NCBI GenBank assembly: GCA_028023455.1
Contig: JAQFVV010000037.1
Span: forward strand, 1,796,001-1,860,000
DNA length: 64,000 nt
From: Epiperipatus broadwayi
Taxonomy: Eukaryota; Onychophora; Udeonychophora; Euonychophora; Peripatidae
Direction of reading: 5' to 3'
Shown here: one piece after another, positions 12,556-25,164 of the stretch
How positions within the stretch are numbered: the stretch's first letter is position 1
Layout of the letters: every line of letters starts with the position of its first letter
Program-made: the position numbers and the translations under genes
The notes under the pieces: model-generated
Told to the model about the DNA's origin: nothing
The model's input: only the letters and a program-made list of their open reading frames with translations
Databases searched by the model: none

Positions 12556-13500
12556 AGATAATAGTATGTTAAGTTATAAATTAACAATCAAACCATTGCA
12601 AAAATGTGGCTATATAAATTGTTAATCAAAAGTATCAATTATGCATAAGATGGCAAATTTGAAATCTTTTTTATTCATAATGAAAAATTATGTCATTACC
12701 TGTGTGATAAATTAAAAAATATGAGATATTTGCCAATGAATTACTTGAAGTTGGTTATAAGGTTGAACATATTAATAATACTTTGTCAATTTAAAAAGAA
12801 TTATAATGATTTAAAGGAGTTGAAGATTGGTAATAAAAATAGATATCTATTCTATATATTTCAAATGCTCAAGTGAAATTTTTTAAGGATATATATAAGG
12901 ATATGTTTAATGTTTCATTTTGTGTTACAAATAATGTTAATAAATTAGTGAAGAATTCTAAAAATGACATACCTGTCAAGCAAAAAACTAATGTTGCATA
13001 TTACATTTTTTGTGGATGTATGTTATCATATATAGGTGAATTGAGACTTAGTATTGAGAAAAGATTAAAAGAGTACAAGCATGTGAAAAGTAAAGATAAT
13101 TATTTAATGACTGCTTCAGTTTTCTTGGATCATGAAAGGACATGTAAATAAATTTAAGTTTGATCTTGAAAGTGTTAAGATTCTTCATGAAGAGAGAAAC
13201 TATAATAAAAGAAAAATTAAGGAGTCAATTTTAATAAATACAAATAAAATTAATGGACAAGCGACTAATGTAACAATTCGGGAGTTATAGGATTTCAGTT
13301 GATTATGTTTGCTTTCATTATGTTTTTTGGAATTAATGGCAATTGAGGAGGGTTAAGGGATTAACCAAAGGTACTTCTGCAGATTGAAAGATTTTATATA
13401 ATAGTTAATTACTATTACATTTATTGTTATTACAATAGATTTTAATTATTACCAAAATGACACTTTTCTTTATTTTGCCGTAATATCCTATAAATACAAT

Positions 13501-13800
13501 TTATCCAAACCATTTCAAACACTTTTTAGCAAATCTCTTTATTTGTACATATACCTACATTTAGACTGACCTGCAGTCTTCTTCAGAGCTATGATATAAT
13601 GAACAAAATAAAATACATAACTATATAATAACACTATAAAAAATGCAAACAATAAAAAACTAAAAACAACATAAAATAAAATAAAAAACAGATAAATAAT
13701 CAAACCCAAATAAAACAATTAATATAAAATAAAATGTACAACATAAATAGAAAATAAATATAAATTATACATGTGCATTCCTAACTTTATACATATATAT
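13501..13800 (-). mobile_element. PLE 3' end, inverted relative to 21.3-21.6 kb
   Basis: The reverse complement matches 21345-21640 nearly throughout, including CATAGCTCTGAAGAAGACTG. Only 3' UTR is present. Confidence 0.85.
13552..13589 (-). other. PLE 3' hairpin motif
   Basis: On the minus strand CTGAAGAA is followed by GACTG, CAGGT, CAGTC and then TAAA, a change from the GAAA seen in the partner at 21552. Confidence 0.5.
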
Positions 13801-13977
13801 ATTACACCGCTCCTCCGACAAGAGTAAAATGCATCATTTTGACCATTTTATCTCTGATGACTTTATTAAATCCGAACTATTTACATGAATTTTTATTTTT
13901 CTAAGTTTACTTTCTTTATATCTGGACTATGCATGTCAAGGGCAATCTGTTTTGACTATACTTTTTTTTCCCTCTAG

Positions 13978-14094
13978 GCTGACGACATTGTACTAGATGA
14001 CGACTATGAGGGCAACACTATTTTTTGTGATACAGAGATCTTAAACGAGGTGGATGCAGAATTTTCTGGCTTATACCGGCTTACATGTATGTGA
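13978..14094 (+). other. Possible acidic terminal exon
   Basis: A pyrimidine tract (TTTTTTTTCCCTCTAG) ending in AG at 13977 precedes an open stretch of 38 codons with the acidic sequence ADDIVLDDDYEGN and ends at TGA. The codon use is less AT-biased than the surroundings. It could be a terminal exon of a host or transposon gene, but no upstream exon is recognised. Weak. Confidence 0.2.
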
Positions 14095-14209
14095 AATGAA
14101 GCTTCATTTTCCATTTTTTCCTACTGGACTTTGGAAAAGATCACTGCGAATGGCAAGATTAATCTACTGTCCAATTCGACTTACGCTTTGGAAACAATGC
14201 ATGAGATAT

Positions 14210-14293
14210 GGGGACTCTCCCCCAAAAAAGTGATTTGTGGCTTACTCTGGTTATTCCCAGTGTGCATATTTAAAGAGAATGGGGACTCTCCCC
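14210..14293. promoter_or_regulatory. Pair of NF-kB-type palindromic sites
   Basis: GGGGACTCTCCCC occurs at 14210-14222 and again at 14281-14293. It fits the known kB consensus GGGRNWYYCC. The spacing of 71 bp and exact repetition are unusual in such AT-rich DNA. It may simply be a short internal duplication. Confidence 0.2.
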
Positions 14294-14349
14294 TGAGAAA
14301 TGATCCCTGGCAGTCCATTATGGGTACTAATTTCATCCAGCCACAGCTT

Positions 14350-15377
14350 TAACTTTTCCTAAAACTGAATTCTATGCTTTCTACTCTCTTTTCAATTAAT
14401 TACAACCTCTTATACACTCCTAATTTAAACTTAATTTACATTTCATTTATATTGTTTATTTATATTAAACTTTATGAATATTATTTTAAATCATTTATTT
14501 ACTTTCATTTATTAACTTGCATGTATTAAAAAAAACTATTTTATTTTATTATGCTGCTTTATTATTTTCTACAGATATTTTATTCACTTGATTTTATTAA
14601 TTTTATTTGAACTATTTATTTACAAACATTTTTCTTTTTAATAAGCGCGTGAAAAATAAATCTTTTATTCTGGTAAGCCTTCATTATTATTATTTTATGA
14701 AAACAACTTATGATTGATTTTTTTTATTTCAGTTTTAAATAGAGAAATTTTCTATTCAGGTTTATCACCAATGACAAAAGTTTTTTTTTCTATTAAATTC
14801 ATTATCCATTTCCAGTCCCTTGTTTTTTTTCATTACTTTAACATTCCGTCCATTAACTAACTCCTAAACTGTGTCAGGTTGTTCTTTCTTTCTTTCTATT
14901 AACTCTATAATATAAATTAATTTTTCCCTTTCATCTATCCCTCACTTATAATTTGTTGCCTTGTCTCTTTCCCATTCATTCTATTTCCAACTTTGTAAAT
15001 CAGTAAACCGTTATACTTATCAAAACTCTGTAGTTTTTCAAACTGACCTACTTTATCTTTAATACAACAGACAAAAATCATTCTATGCTTTCAAATAAAC
15101 GTCCTATAACGTTCACCTAAAACAACCTGCTCTTTCTCTTAACTCTTTTCTTTGTTTTGAGTCTACGTTTAAAACGAACATTTATTTTAACCTTTTCATT
15201 TTTAGTTTCTTGCGAAAACTCTTTTACATTATCTTCTATCTTTATTATTTTCATTTCCAAATTGCTATACTTAACGCTATCTTGTTCTACTATCTCTTGA
15301 TTTACCTTTTCTAATTAGCTTTCCCTTCATTTACATCTCTTACTACCTCAACTTTTTTTTCAACTTCCCGACTTTCT
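14350..15377. other. AT-rich stretch, remnants only
   Basis: The minus strand near 14900-15300 keeps lysine- and glutamate-rich scraps that may continue the coiled-coil fragment at 15378-15575. Otherwise nothing is recognised. Confidence 0.35.
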
Positions 15378-15575
15378 TTAACTAAATCTAACTATGATTT
15401 CTTGGTTTTTCTCTACCTTTCCTGTTATCTCATGTCTTATTTCTCTTATTTCTCTAACCATTTCTACTTTGAACTTTTTCTGACTTTGCTTGAGTTCTTG
15501 AATTTCTCTCCTTAAATTCACCATCATTTTCACCAACATCTGTGTCTCAGATATTTCTTCTTTCTCTTTTTCCAT
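15378..15575 (-). pseudogene. Gag-like coiled-coil fragment
   Basis: A 65-residue minus-strand frame starts MEKEKEEISETQMLVKMM and is almost wholly charged helix (EIQELKQSQ, REIREIRHEI). Short N-terminal coiled coils like this are common in Ty3/gypsy Gag of animals. The diverged direct repeats beginning at 16236 lie on its upstream side and could be related LTRs. No capsid or zinc knuckle is seen, so the assignment rests on composition and context only. Confidence 0.35.
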
Positions 15576-16235
15576 TAATTGGGGATTTTAAAAAAATATC
15601 AGGCTCTCTTTCTGCTCCATTTGTTTAACCATGGTTGCGCTGTTCTTTTTTTATTTGTAAACTGCAAATAAAATTAAATACAATATCTATTATCTCTTTA
15701 CTTTCTATGAATCATGAAATATTATTACTGTTTATTTATTTTCTTAAATGGAACATATGACTGACTCCAACCCCCTTTGTCCTTTTTTCTCTACCTGTCC
15801 TCAAGGTCTTAACTCTGCCCAAAATATCCAACTGTCTTTAATTCTCTCTTTTTATTTAAAGAAAAAATAGTTTTGGTCAATTCCTTATTTAAATTATACC
15901 ACTTTAAAATTCTTAATTGCATGTATGCAATTTAGCATTTCTTTGAATATTTTCAAACAAGAAATTTTTTTTAATTAACTGTCATTTATGATGATTCTGC
16001 TCCACATTGGGTGCTAATAAACCAGGTGGGGTGGTTGTTTGCTTGGTAAATGAAAACTAACATGAACTTTGACTCTTTAATAAATAACATTATGAAATAT
16101 AACTTGTGAAACAATATTATAAACTTATTCTTATATATAAAATATAATATTATAAACTTATACATTCGATCTACACCAATGCAATTTAAGTATTGCTCCA
16201 TACCAGCCCCTTAGGCAGAGATGAATAATGTCCAG
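15576..16235. other. AT-rich spacer
   Basis: No gene. AT-rich throughout, with no frame or repeat that I can assign. Confidence 0.4.
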
Positions 16236-18420
16236 ATGATACCTGTGACCAAGTTGGAGCTATATATATACATATATATCAGATATATAACTATGATAAC
16301 ATTTCAAGGACACAGATCTTCTCGGCTGCAAAATTCAACACCTATCATTCAGAGCACTTTTTAGTTTTGGAGTAAACTCCAGGCGCCAGTTAGCTACAAA
16401 AATTAACATGCTTTGAATGATGGCAAACTAATTCCATGCCTAAGAAATCCCAACTAGCTCAATCAAAAAGATATTATAATATACTGTTACTTTATTTAGT
16501 GGTAAAAGAATTGACTGACAAAATATTAAATTTTAAAGACAATTTATTTTAACTAAATATTTATTATTGTAAATTTTAAACTACTTTTATAAAATCTTAA
16601 TTAAATTAAACAATGATTTATAATAACCTCAGGCACACACATATTATAATAAGATATACAATAGTAATATAATTCAGCATTAAAATAATTACAAGCATTC
16701 AAAACATGCACATCAACAGTTCATTTTATGTGGTTATAGAGTTCATTTATTAATTGGCTCTGGGAGGCTTCAAGATTAGCAATGGCTACATTAATATCAG
16801 AAATGGAATAAGAAAAGTTATTCATTACCCTTAGGATTTTGGACATTGACTTCTTGGTGTTTGCTGCTTCATGTGAATTTTTCCAACTGGTTGGATTTGA
16901 GGTTGTTGTGGAGGTTCCTATATTACTATTTCATGGCACTATTATTTAAGACAGATATCTCTGGTGGTTTCAAGTTATTAGGCAGGCATCACCTTTATCA
17001 AGAAGGCTACTGTTCTCTCAGACTAAGGCTGTAGACTGGCTGTATGCTTTCAACAGCTGTCAACACTGCATTGTCATGGAAAACACTGATTCTGGATATG
17101 TGATATATTGATTGTAAAGACTTGCTGATTGAAGAACTGATTGACTGACTGAATCTTATTCTCACTCTATTTATATGATGACCTGTTGTCACTTTGTTAA
17201 TTAGTTTTTATATCCACCAGCTACATCCATTGTTGAAATTCATCCATTATTTTTGATTACATTTTTTTGATAAGATTTTAATCCTGTTTTCAGTTGGTAG
17301 CCATTGCTAATTCTGTTGTTTGTGGATTTTTACATAGTAGCCATTGCTAATTCTGTTTGCATACAATTCTTGATAGAAATTCCAATTATACACTTTCATC
17401 TGATTTTTAATTTTTAACTTTCATATTTCATTATATTTTTAACCCGTACACATCTATTTTATTAACACACACACACATTTCTTTTACTAATCCTTATGTT
17501 TACAATCATTCACTATTTATGCATGTATATATTTAAAATCAGCTCATTTAGTTTTTAAGATTACTTTTTTTTCTTTAAGTCAAATAAAAGAGAGTACCTT
17601 TAATTTTATGTAAACGATTTATAGTTTAAACTGTCATACTTTTAACTCTTAATTACTTGCAATTCAACTACTTTTAAACTTTTCTAAGTTAATTTCCTTT
17701 CCCTTCCACTCACTTCTTAAACTTTTATAGATTACTTTTTTTAGCAAACTGTATTTTGCTTAAACTATCAATAATAAAAAAAACTCTTTAGACTTTTATA
17801 AATTTATTTATTTCAAATGAAATATTTTTCTTTGTTTTTACTTCACTTATTTATGGACAACTTATTGATTTTATTACTTCCACGTTATTTATGAAAATAT
17901 GTTATTTTAATAAATTTTAGACAAAAATTATTATGTGTATAGTTAAGATAGTGGTATAATATATATTCAAGGACAACTATTAATCTAAATATATATCTTA
18001 TGTATTTTTTTATTATTAACAATCTACTAATTATTTTATTCTTCAGAAATCTATACTTTATGATTATTAACTAATATTCCTTTAATTTTAAATCATATAA
18101 TATCTATTATTTCCTTACTCATTCTTCTGTTAAAAGTAATATTTTATATTTATTATTATTTCTTAATATCTAAAACCTGTAAACATTATAATCTTTTAAT
18201 TTACCCAGTTCATTTTAGTCTCTTAAAAAATGTTTTTTTCAAAAAATTATCTTACACCCTAGCTCTCTCTATTACATATTATTTAAACCAAATATGCATA
18301 TCCTCTATAACTGTTTATTTATATACTTTTTTATTTTATCTTATACACTTTAACTTTTTTATTATTATATAATTCTCATAAATTTATATTACACTACTTT
18401 ATCTTGCAATGAGTAAGCTT
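16236..18420. repeat. Diverged direct repeat, copy A
   Basis: About 1.7 kb matching 18692-20410 in the same orientation. Shared blocks include the start (CCTGTGACCAAG / CCCGTGATCAG), CTCGGCTGC, TAGGATTTTG..TTGCTGTTTGCTGCTTC type blocks, GCAGGCATCAC, and the closing ATTCTCATAAATTT. A PLE-derived segment (17961-18240) interrupts copy A. The two copies could be tandem LTRs of the gag-like element to the left, or a simple tandem duplication; no TG..CA ends are obvious. Confidence 0.7.
17961..18240 (+). mobile_element. PLE-derived insert in repeat copy A
   Basis: It matches the reverse complement of 21060-21335 (CAAGGACAACTATTAATCTA opening) at high identity. The matching place in copy B (about 20250) lacks it, so it is an insertion. 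No coding frame survives. Confidence 0.75.
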
Positions 18421-18691
18421 GTGATTTTAAGACCTGTAGAGGTCCCTACTATCACATTTTATACGCATGTGCTTGAGGCTACAGCCTTAATGAATATTAT
18501 TTGTTTATATATATATATTGTACTGGGGTCGATCCGAAGATCTTACCTTACTTACACTGCAAGCTTGGTTTAGCTGTGTTTCAACCTTATTTCTAATACA
18601 TTTATAATCTTATTTAATTATAAATATTATGAGAATGAACCGGCATGTTCAAGCAAAGCGGAAAATATTATTGATAGCAAAGCTGTCAATA

Positions 18692-20283
18692 CTACCCGTG
18701 ATCAGATCGAGCTATGCAATGCATAACACGATCACATTTCCAGATCGTGGTTACCTCGGCTGCTAGATTCAAACCCCTACTATCTAAATACTTAATTTGT
18801 TTCAGAGTAAATCCTGGGCACCAGCTAGTCTAAGACTAACATGTTTGGACAGTAGGCCCCTAATCCAGCGCTCGAAAAATCCCTTAACTAGCTCAGCTTT
18901 TTGTTTAATTCAATTAGTCGTGAAAAGAATTGGCCGACAAATAAAGCTTTAAGTTTAAAGACAATTTATTTTAATCAACAATTATTAAACTAATTTTAAA
19001 TGTTTTATAAATCTTATTTACTAATAATAACACACGCACATTTTAAATTAACACACTATAATATATTATGAGAAAGTATTAAATTATATTTGAAATACAA
19101 AATCCAATGAAATCACTATATACTAACGCATGAACACACATAACATTTTAAACACACATATTAATAGTTCTCTATGTATGCTATAGAGTTTTTAAACTTG
19201 ACTCTTGACACTTTATGAATGTGGTGGCTACTTTAGAAATAAGAAAATGTTATTACCTAGGATTTTGAACGTGGATACTTCTTGCTGTTTGCTGCTTCTA
19301 ATGAAGTATTTCTAATCAGTTAGATTTGAAGTTTTCTTGTGAAGATTTGATGCTGATTATTTTGAGGCATTTTCTTTAAAACAATTAGATATTGAGCGGC
19401 TTCAGGTTGTTACGCAGGCATCACTTTTATTGGGTAGATTGGCTGTTTTCATTGAACTTCAGGCTGAGAAAGTTGTATGTTTTCCAAGGTTTTAACACTG
19501 CATTCTTGATTCTGAATGTATAATAAGCTGACTGTTATAATTCACTGATAGATTGTACTGAATTGTTATCTCAAATGCAACTAACTCGATTCGAACTCAA
19601 CTCTAACTCAACTAACTGTCTGATAAAAATTGGCTATTTATACATCCGACGTGTTGTCATTGTGATATCCTCCATCTGTTGTCAAAGTTCTTTTGATAAT
19701 CTTTTAATTACATGTTTTTAAGATCGTTTAATTAGTAGCCATGCAAATGTGTTGTTTTTATATCTTTAATTAGTAACCATCACTGTATTTTTAAATATAT
19801 TTTTTCCTTTATTTCATTTTAATATTTATTTTCATGTGTTTTTTTTTTCAATGTGATTTTAACACGCACATATACACGCATTTATTATATATTTTATTAA
19901 CAAGCTTACATTTACGCACATATATAATTTATTCTAATAAACTCGAATGAAAAGAGATTTATATTTTTAAACTTTACGTTACATTTTAAATAATAATAAT
20001 AATAAAAAACTCTTTAACTTCTTTTATGAAACTTTTAGTTTGTTTCTACAGCAACCCCCTTTTTTGATTAATTAATTGTAACTCTTAATTCAAGAACTTT
20101 TAAACTTTTAACTATTTATTTTAATGAATAATAATAAGAAAAAAACTCTTTAGACTTTTAATCTTACGTTTTCTTTGACGAAAGATTTTTTTATTTTAAT
20201 AATTTTTTAAATAAAATTATTATGTGCCAACACAATGTTGGTACAATATATATATATATGTATTTTATTTTATACACTCTAAC

Positions 20284-20376
<93 letters not shown>

Positions 20377-20410
20377 TCTCATAAATTTTTATTATACTGC
20401 TTTATATGTA
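18692..20410. repeat. Diverged direct repeat, copy B
   Basis: Partner of copy A. It lacks the PLE segment but holds the expanded ATT array at 20285-20372, where copy A has only about three ATT units. Confidence 0.7.
20285..20372. repeat. (ATT) microsatellite, about 29 units
   Basis: A pure TTA/ATT run bounded by TATACACTCTAACTTT and ATATTCTCATAAATTT, flanks it shares with copy A near 18345-18385. Confidence 0.95.
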
Positions 20411-20639
20411 AATATTATGCTAAGTTTATTTATTTATTATTTTTTTATTATGTAATATCTATAAATATACCTACATTTATATTCCTATTTAACTTGACCA
20501 TTTTTTATCATTCACAACTCATTTACAAACAATTTTCTCTTTATATATTTACCTCTATATATCTTATTTAATAACTATATCTATACCAATGTCATCCTAA
20601 TATCAGAATCTCTACTAAATTTTTGTTTTATCTTTTTTA

Positions 20640-21065
20640 TTAATATAGTTTCTTTTATTTTCCTTTCTTTAATACTTTCTGTATATAACCTCAATTTTAT
20701 TGAACTTTGTCTTCATATGTATATCAGTGATTTATTCTCTGCCATATGTTGTTTTAATCTTGTTTTTTATAGAATTTTTTGTTTCTCTCACATATTTGTT
20801 ATCAATCCCATTATCTAGACATTGTTTGCATTTTATAACATATACTTCATTAATTATTTCTTTATTATCTTTATTATATCCTATTTATTTGTTATCTATC
20901 AAATTTGATAGGTTTCCTCTTTTTTTATTAACTATTTTTGTAGTATTTATTTTTTTGTATCTTTTATTAATCTTCTTTATAATTTTGTTAAACTTATTTA
21001 CTATGATATTATTATTTGTTTTTATTTCTATATATCTAATTTCACCTTTCTTTTTTCTTTCACTC
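20640..21065 (-). pseudogene. PLE GIY-YIG remnant
   Basis: The minus strand reads GEIRYIEIKTNNNIIVNKF, then EVYVIKCKQC as the GIY strand and KYVRETKNSIKNKIKTTYG as the YIG strand, with the Gly replaced. An in-frame stop near 20905 and a stop at 20732-20734 break it. It is closest in layout to the PLE at 1463-2304. The hydrophobic plus-strand frame over this interval is an antisense shadow. Confidence 0.7.
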
Positions 21066-21551
21066 TTTTTATTTTTATTTAAAATGAACTGGGTAAGTTC
21101 AAAGATTATAATGTTTATAGGTTTTAGATATTAAAAAATAATAATAAATATAAAATATTATTTTTACCAGAAGAATGAGTAAGGAAATAATAGATATTAT
21201 AGGATTTAAAATTAAAAGAATATTAGTTAATAACCATAAAGTTTAGATTTCTGAAGAATAAAATAATTAATAGATTGTTAATAATAATAAAATAGATAAG
21301 ATATATATTTAGATTAATAGTTGTCCTTGAATATATATATATGTGTGTAAAGTTAGGAATACACATGTATAATTTATATTTATTTTCTATTTATGTTGTA
21401 CATTATATTAATTGTTTTATTTGGGGTTTGATTATTTATTTTAGTTTTTTTTTTTTTTAAATATTTTATGTTGTTTTTAGTTTTTTATTGTTTACATTTT
21501 TTATAGTGTTATTATATAATTATGTATTTTATTTTGTTCATTATATCATAG

Positions 21552-21589
21552 CTCTGAAGAAGACTGCAGGTCAGTCGAAATGTAGGTAT
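21552..21589 (+). other. PLE 3' hairpin-GAAA motif (hammerhead-like)
   Basis: CTGAAGAA, then GACTG-CAGGT-CAGTC (five perfect pairs), then GAAATGTAGG. This is the best-preserved PLE version: CTGAAGA fits CTGANGA. I find no convincing stem I. Confidence 0.55.
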
Positions 21590-21640
21590 ATGTACAAATA
21601 AAGAGTTTGCTAAAAAGTGTTTGAAGTTTTTAATTAACAG

Positions 21641-22479
21641 ACATTTTATTTGTATATATATATTGTTATTAGTTTTTATTTAATGGACGTTTTTATTTGT
21701 ATATAAACATATATATATATATTTTTGAATAAGCAAAACAAAACAACATTGACAATAAAGAAATAGATTGTAGTCGGAATTGTGGTCAATGTAATTAAAA
21801 TTTCTAGATATGGTTACATAAACACATGATTACATAGTGATTAATATGTCATGAATGATTTATTATAACTGGACTTTATATTCAGGGTAATATTTAAATT
21901 TTTCAGTGTTCAAAGCAGAGTTAAAGTGTAAAGCTCTTATTCAGAATAAAATTCATAAAATGTCATGAAAAACAAAATTGAAAATACTTACAGAAAATCA
22001 CTTTATATATATATAGAGAGAGAATAATAAGACAGTGTTAATTAGTATCTCTCAGGAAGTTAAAGTCAGTTTCACAAGTCTGCGAATAAACATCAGGTTC
22101 ATCTAAATGTAAACAGGGACATTGTGCTAGTATCCAACTTGCTGCAGTGCTATCAAAAACTGAGAATGAATATTTAAAATAAAAAATAAAAAAAAGTTCT
22201 CAAATGGTTAAACAAGAGTTTTCAAGAATATGATAGGAAAAGAATGCATTTATAAAATGATATAAAATAATGATGCATCATTTCTTTTCAAAACAATCAT
22301 GCACATAGCTCTTTTAAATTTGACTTGAAATTTCTACAGATACAAACTTAAAAAAATTCAGAAATAGACTTCAGATTATGCAGCAAATCTTGGCCAGATG
22401 AATATTATGGAGTAACAAAAAGGAATCAAAAGCAAATTATTTTGGTGAGAAAACAAACAGGTGTTATTGACATAATTAA
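21641..22479. other. AT-rich spacer
   Basis: No gene or repeat relationship recognised. An AG/AT microsatellite lies near 22003-22023. Confidence 0.45.
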
Positions 22480-22715
22480 AAAAAATTAATTGAAATAAAT
22501 GGAATACAGATGATATGTTGCTAGAAGGAGAACAGAAGTCTTAAATTAAATCTCAAAATACTGGTCAAAAAAATTAAAAAAAGACAACTTATGGGGTATG
22601 GGATGAGATAAAGTTTTCTGCAATGATATGGAGAATAGAAGCTATAAATAGGATAACTTGGAATAAACTTAGATAGACTTTCATTTTATAGTGGTTGATA
22701 ATGTTTGAAAATAAA
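22480..22715 (+). mobile_element. RTE-type LINE 3' end, degenerate
   Basis: The conceptual translation keeps the spaced residues of the RTE ORF C-terminus: WDEIKFSAMIW, then INRITWNKLR and TFIL.WL. The better copy at 48835-49140 shares this order. No catalytic part remains. Confidence 0.5.
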
Positions 22716-23889
22716 AATGGTGTCTATATACACAAAAGCAAACTAAACAGTATATACTTCCTCTAATGTGGATTCACAATTATAAAAATAATAAGTTTCT
22801 ATTTAAAATCTGATAAGATCGATGATTGTTAGGAAACTTGCATATAAATGACAAAAAGAAGACAATTAAAAAAAGAATATCTTTTTATTCTTTTATTGCA
22901 CAACTTCATAACCTAGAGATAAACAATGGTGTTGGTTCACCGTGATGTATGATATCTCAACAATCATATTTCAGTCATGTTTTGTTTTTGTGACCGATGC
23001 ATCAACAATCTACATTTATCAACTTTTTGGAACTTTCTTAATTCTACCTATATTTAGATCCATGATGAGCTGAACAGATGAATGCATTAATCACTAAACT
23101 ATATATATAAAAAAAGTGATTGCAGAAGCTAGTTACATTGCATTAAAATGGTTTATTTTAACTCTTTTCTGGAACTATAGATAATGAAACTCTCTAACTT
23201 AATATACTTCAGAGTTTAAATCTAATATAAATTTGAGAGATTTTTTTTTAAAAATAGAAAACAAAGCTAAGAATATATTTATGTATTTTGGAATTATTAA
23301 CTAAAGAATAAAATAAATAAGAAAAATTGTCAAAGTATTTATTAGTAAAAATTGATTAGCCTGTAGAATATTATTTTCTTCTTTACTATTTCTCTATGGA
23401 CGTTTCTGGAAAAGATTGCTGTATAGTTTATTACACGTTTCCTTGTTTGGATAATTGAAAAGTCACTATATTTTTAAGTTAACACATTGCTTGAAATAAA
23501 AAGAATTTTTAAGTCATTTTACATTTATGTTTTAATTTTTAGTCAAGATATAATTTTGAAATGTTCAGAAATTTAACTCTATAAAATAGACCCAGAATTG
23601 CATATCTTTATGTGTATGGGGCTTGGGTATTGAGTGACAGCATAATTGATGGAGTTGATATAGATGACATTCAATATTTTATCCAATAATTATCATTAAA
23701 AGCTAATTTCAGCGGAATTTGCAGATGGATAAAATTATGAAAACCTTCCAAAGAAAACAAACTGTATTGTATAGAAAGGTTTACATAAATCCTATCAAAA
23801 TTGCTTCAAAAAGCTGGTAGAGAATCCAATCTAAATAAAAAAATATCAGTTTAATCAGAAAAATCCATTATATTCAGCAAATATCTTTT
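22716..23889. other. AT-rich spacer
   Basis: Nothing recognised. It may contain eroded upstream parts of the PLE that starts near 23890, but no RT motif could be read. Confidence 0.4.
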
Positions 23890-24538
23890 TTATTGAATGC
23901 TTTCCTATTCAGAAACCATCAGTTATGTAAATACATAGCGGATAGGAAAAACAATATAGACAGATATGTAAAATGACTAACATAGGCTTTAAACCTAATA
24001 CAATCAATCAAAGAATAAAAATATTTTATAGAAAACTAAGAAATAAATTGCCTAAAGACAATATGAAATACCTAACAATTCCTTTCATAACTAATGTAAC
24101 ACCAAATATTGCAAAAACATTGTCTAACAATTTTAAATTTACCTTCAGAACACCTCCCAATACTAACCGATTGATAAATAATTCTAAAGATAAAACAGAA
24201 AAAGATTAAGCTCCTCATGTGGTCTATAAAATGGTGTGCCCTCAATTTGGCTGCCATGCATCATACTATGGTGAAACTCAGGCTAACCTGAACACAAGAA
24301 TTTACCAACATAGGTATGTCTACAATAGGGTTAAAATAAAAATGAAGGATCTTCAGCATTCTGGGACTACCAAGCAGCTATGGGCCATGTATTTGAACCT
24401 AGTTCTGCCCAAATAATTTGTACAGAAAAAACTGACACCAAAAGAAAAGTTAATGAAGCTTTATATATAGCAAATGACATCAATGCCATTAATAGAAGAG
24501 AGGCATGTTTTGCTCTCTCTAAACAATGGACTAATTAA
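23890..24538 (+). pseudogene. PLE C-terminal domain with GIY-YIG
   Basis: Segments in order: FRNHQLCKYIADRKNN, IGFKPNTINQRIKIFYRKL, a linker ending PPNTNRLINNSKDK, a stop at 24207-24209, then the nuclease. This reads VVYKMVCPQFGCHASYYGET with a CPx4C pair, RIYQHRYVYNR with the conserved Arg, a frameshift near 24365, and the C-terminal INRREACFALSKQW ending at 24538. The insertion between the GIY and YIG strands (a CP...C pair) is typical of PLE nucleases. It is the same lineage as the copies at 33.7-35.4 and 36.0-37.4 kb. Confidence 0.8.
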
Positions 24539-25164
24539 AAATTCAAACGCATTTGCATAAATCATAACAATCTTTATTTACAAGCTATGAATATGAGATT
24601 CGAACATGAAATCTCGAAAGCGCTAAGCAAACCTATTATAAATTAGTGTAAAATTTATAGCTTCACTATTTAATGCGAAAAAAAAGTCGCTTATTTATAA
24701 ATAAAATAGTATGGATTAATGTGTTATTTAATTACTTTATACACTCAAACAAATATATTAAGAGATTTGATAAATGAAAAATACATTGACTTTTCAAATA
24801 CATCCTTATATATATATAACAAAATTGTCATACTTGTATATAAAATATAAATTGTTATTCTATTTGTCAAGTACCAAACCTCTAATGTCCTAATTGTGAG
24901 GCTGGTAAGTCAACAGTATGCTAAAAATCTACAAATCACTTATTTACACAAACATATATATATATATTATAGTCACCTCATAAATTAACAGTAAACAAAG
25001 CACTATTCCTTTACATAAACCATTATCATCAATTTTCATAATAGACATTTCAACAGAATTTACCACTACAGAGGGTTGAGAAAAAATATTTTGTATAAAT
25101 TATTTTTAAAAATAAAAATTAATTGCTTTTATTGTTATTCGATTTTTTTTTCTTCATATATGTA
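24539..25164. other. PLE 3' UTR then AT-rich spacer
   Basis: The first 150 bp belong to the PLE and include the hairpin motif at 24584-24628. The rest is unassigned. Confidence 0.5.
24584..24628 (+). other. PLE 3' hairpin-GAAA motif
   Basis: GCTATGAATAT, then GAGATT and AATCTC pairing around a 9-base loop, then GAAAGCGCTAAGC. The same layout occurs at 33647, 36161 and 37331. Confidence 0.5.

Larger units (their letters stand above)
12160..13290 (+). pseudogene. PLE C-terminal fragment, split by a hairpin element
   Basis: The region before the break reads VEELNNLNG..NLDIFITTDNS and the region after 12567 resumes MLSYKLTIKPLQKCGYIN, the stretch that follows the palm in PLE RTs. Near 12985-13080 is a GIY-YIG domain: VAYYIFCGC, LSYIGELRLSIEKRLKEY. 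After a frameshift near 13140 it continues with NKFKFDLESVKILHEE and ends at a stop at 13288-13290. The hairpin element at 12284-12555 interrupts it, and several other stops exist. It is a different PLE lineage from the one at 856-2690. Dead copy; family assignment firm. Confidence 0.75.
20440..21640 (-). mobile_element. PLE head-to-head composite
   Basis: The minus-strand coding remnant (20640-21065) is preceded on its 5' side by an inverted copy of a PLE 3' end (21345-21640, plus strand). On the minus strand the 3' side near 20470-20490 keeps AAATGTAGGTATA, the sequence that follows the hairpin motif in the other copy. This repeats the arrangement at 856-2690. It is old: the coding part has several stops. 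Confidence 0.65.

Noticed and set aside
20191-20571. Poly-Asn, poly-Leu and poly-Ile frames
   Set aside because: Translations of the ATT array in different frames.
20700-21134. 144-codon hydrophobic plus-strand frame resembling a multi-pass membrane protein
   Set aside because: It is the antisense of a PLE GIY-YIG coding remnant; Leu/Phe/Ile richness comes from A-rich codons on the other strand.
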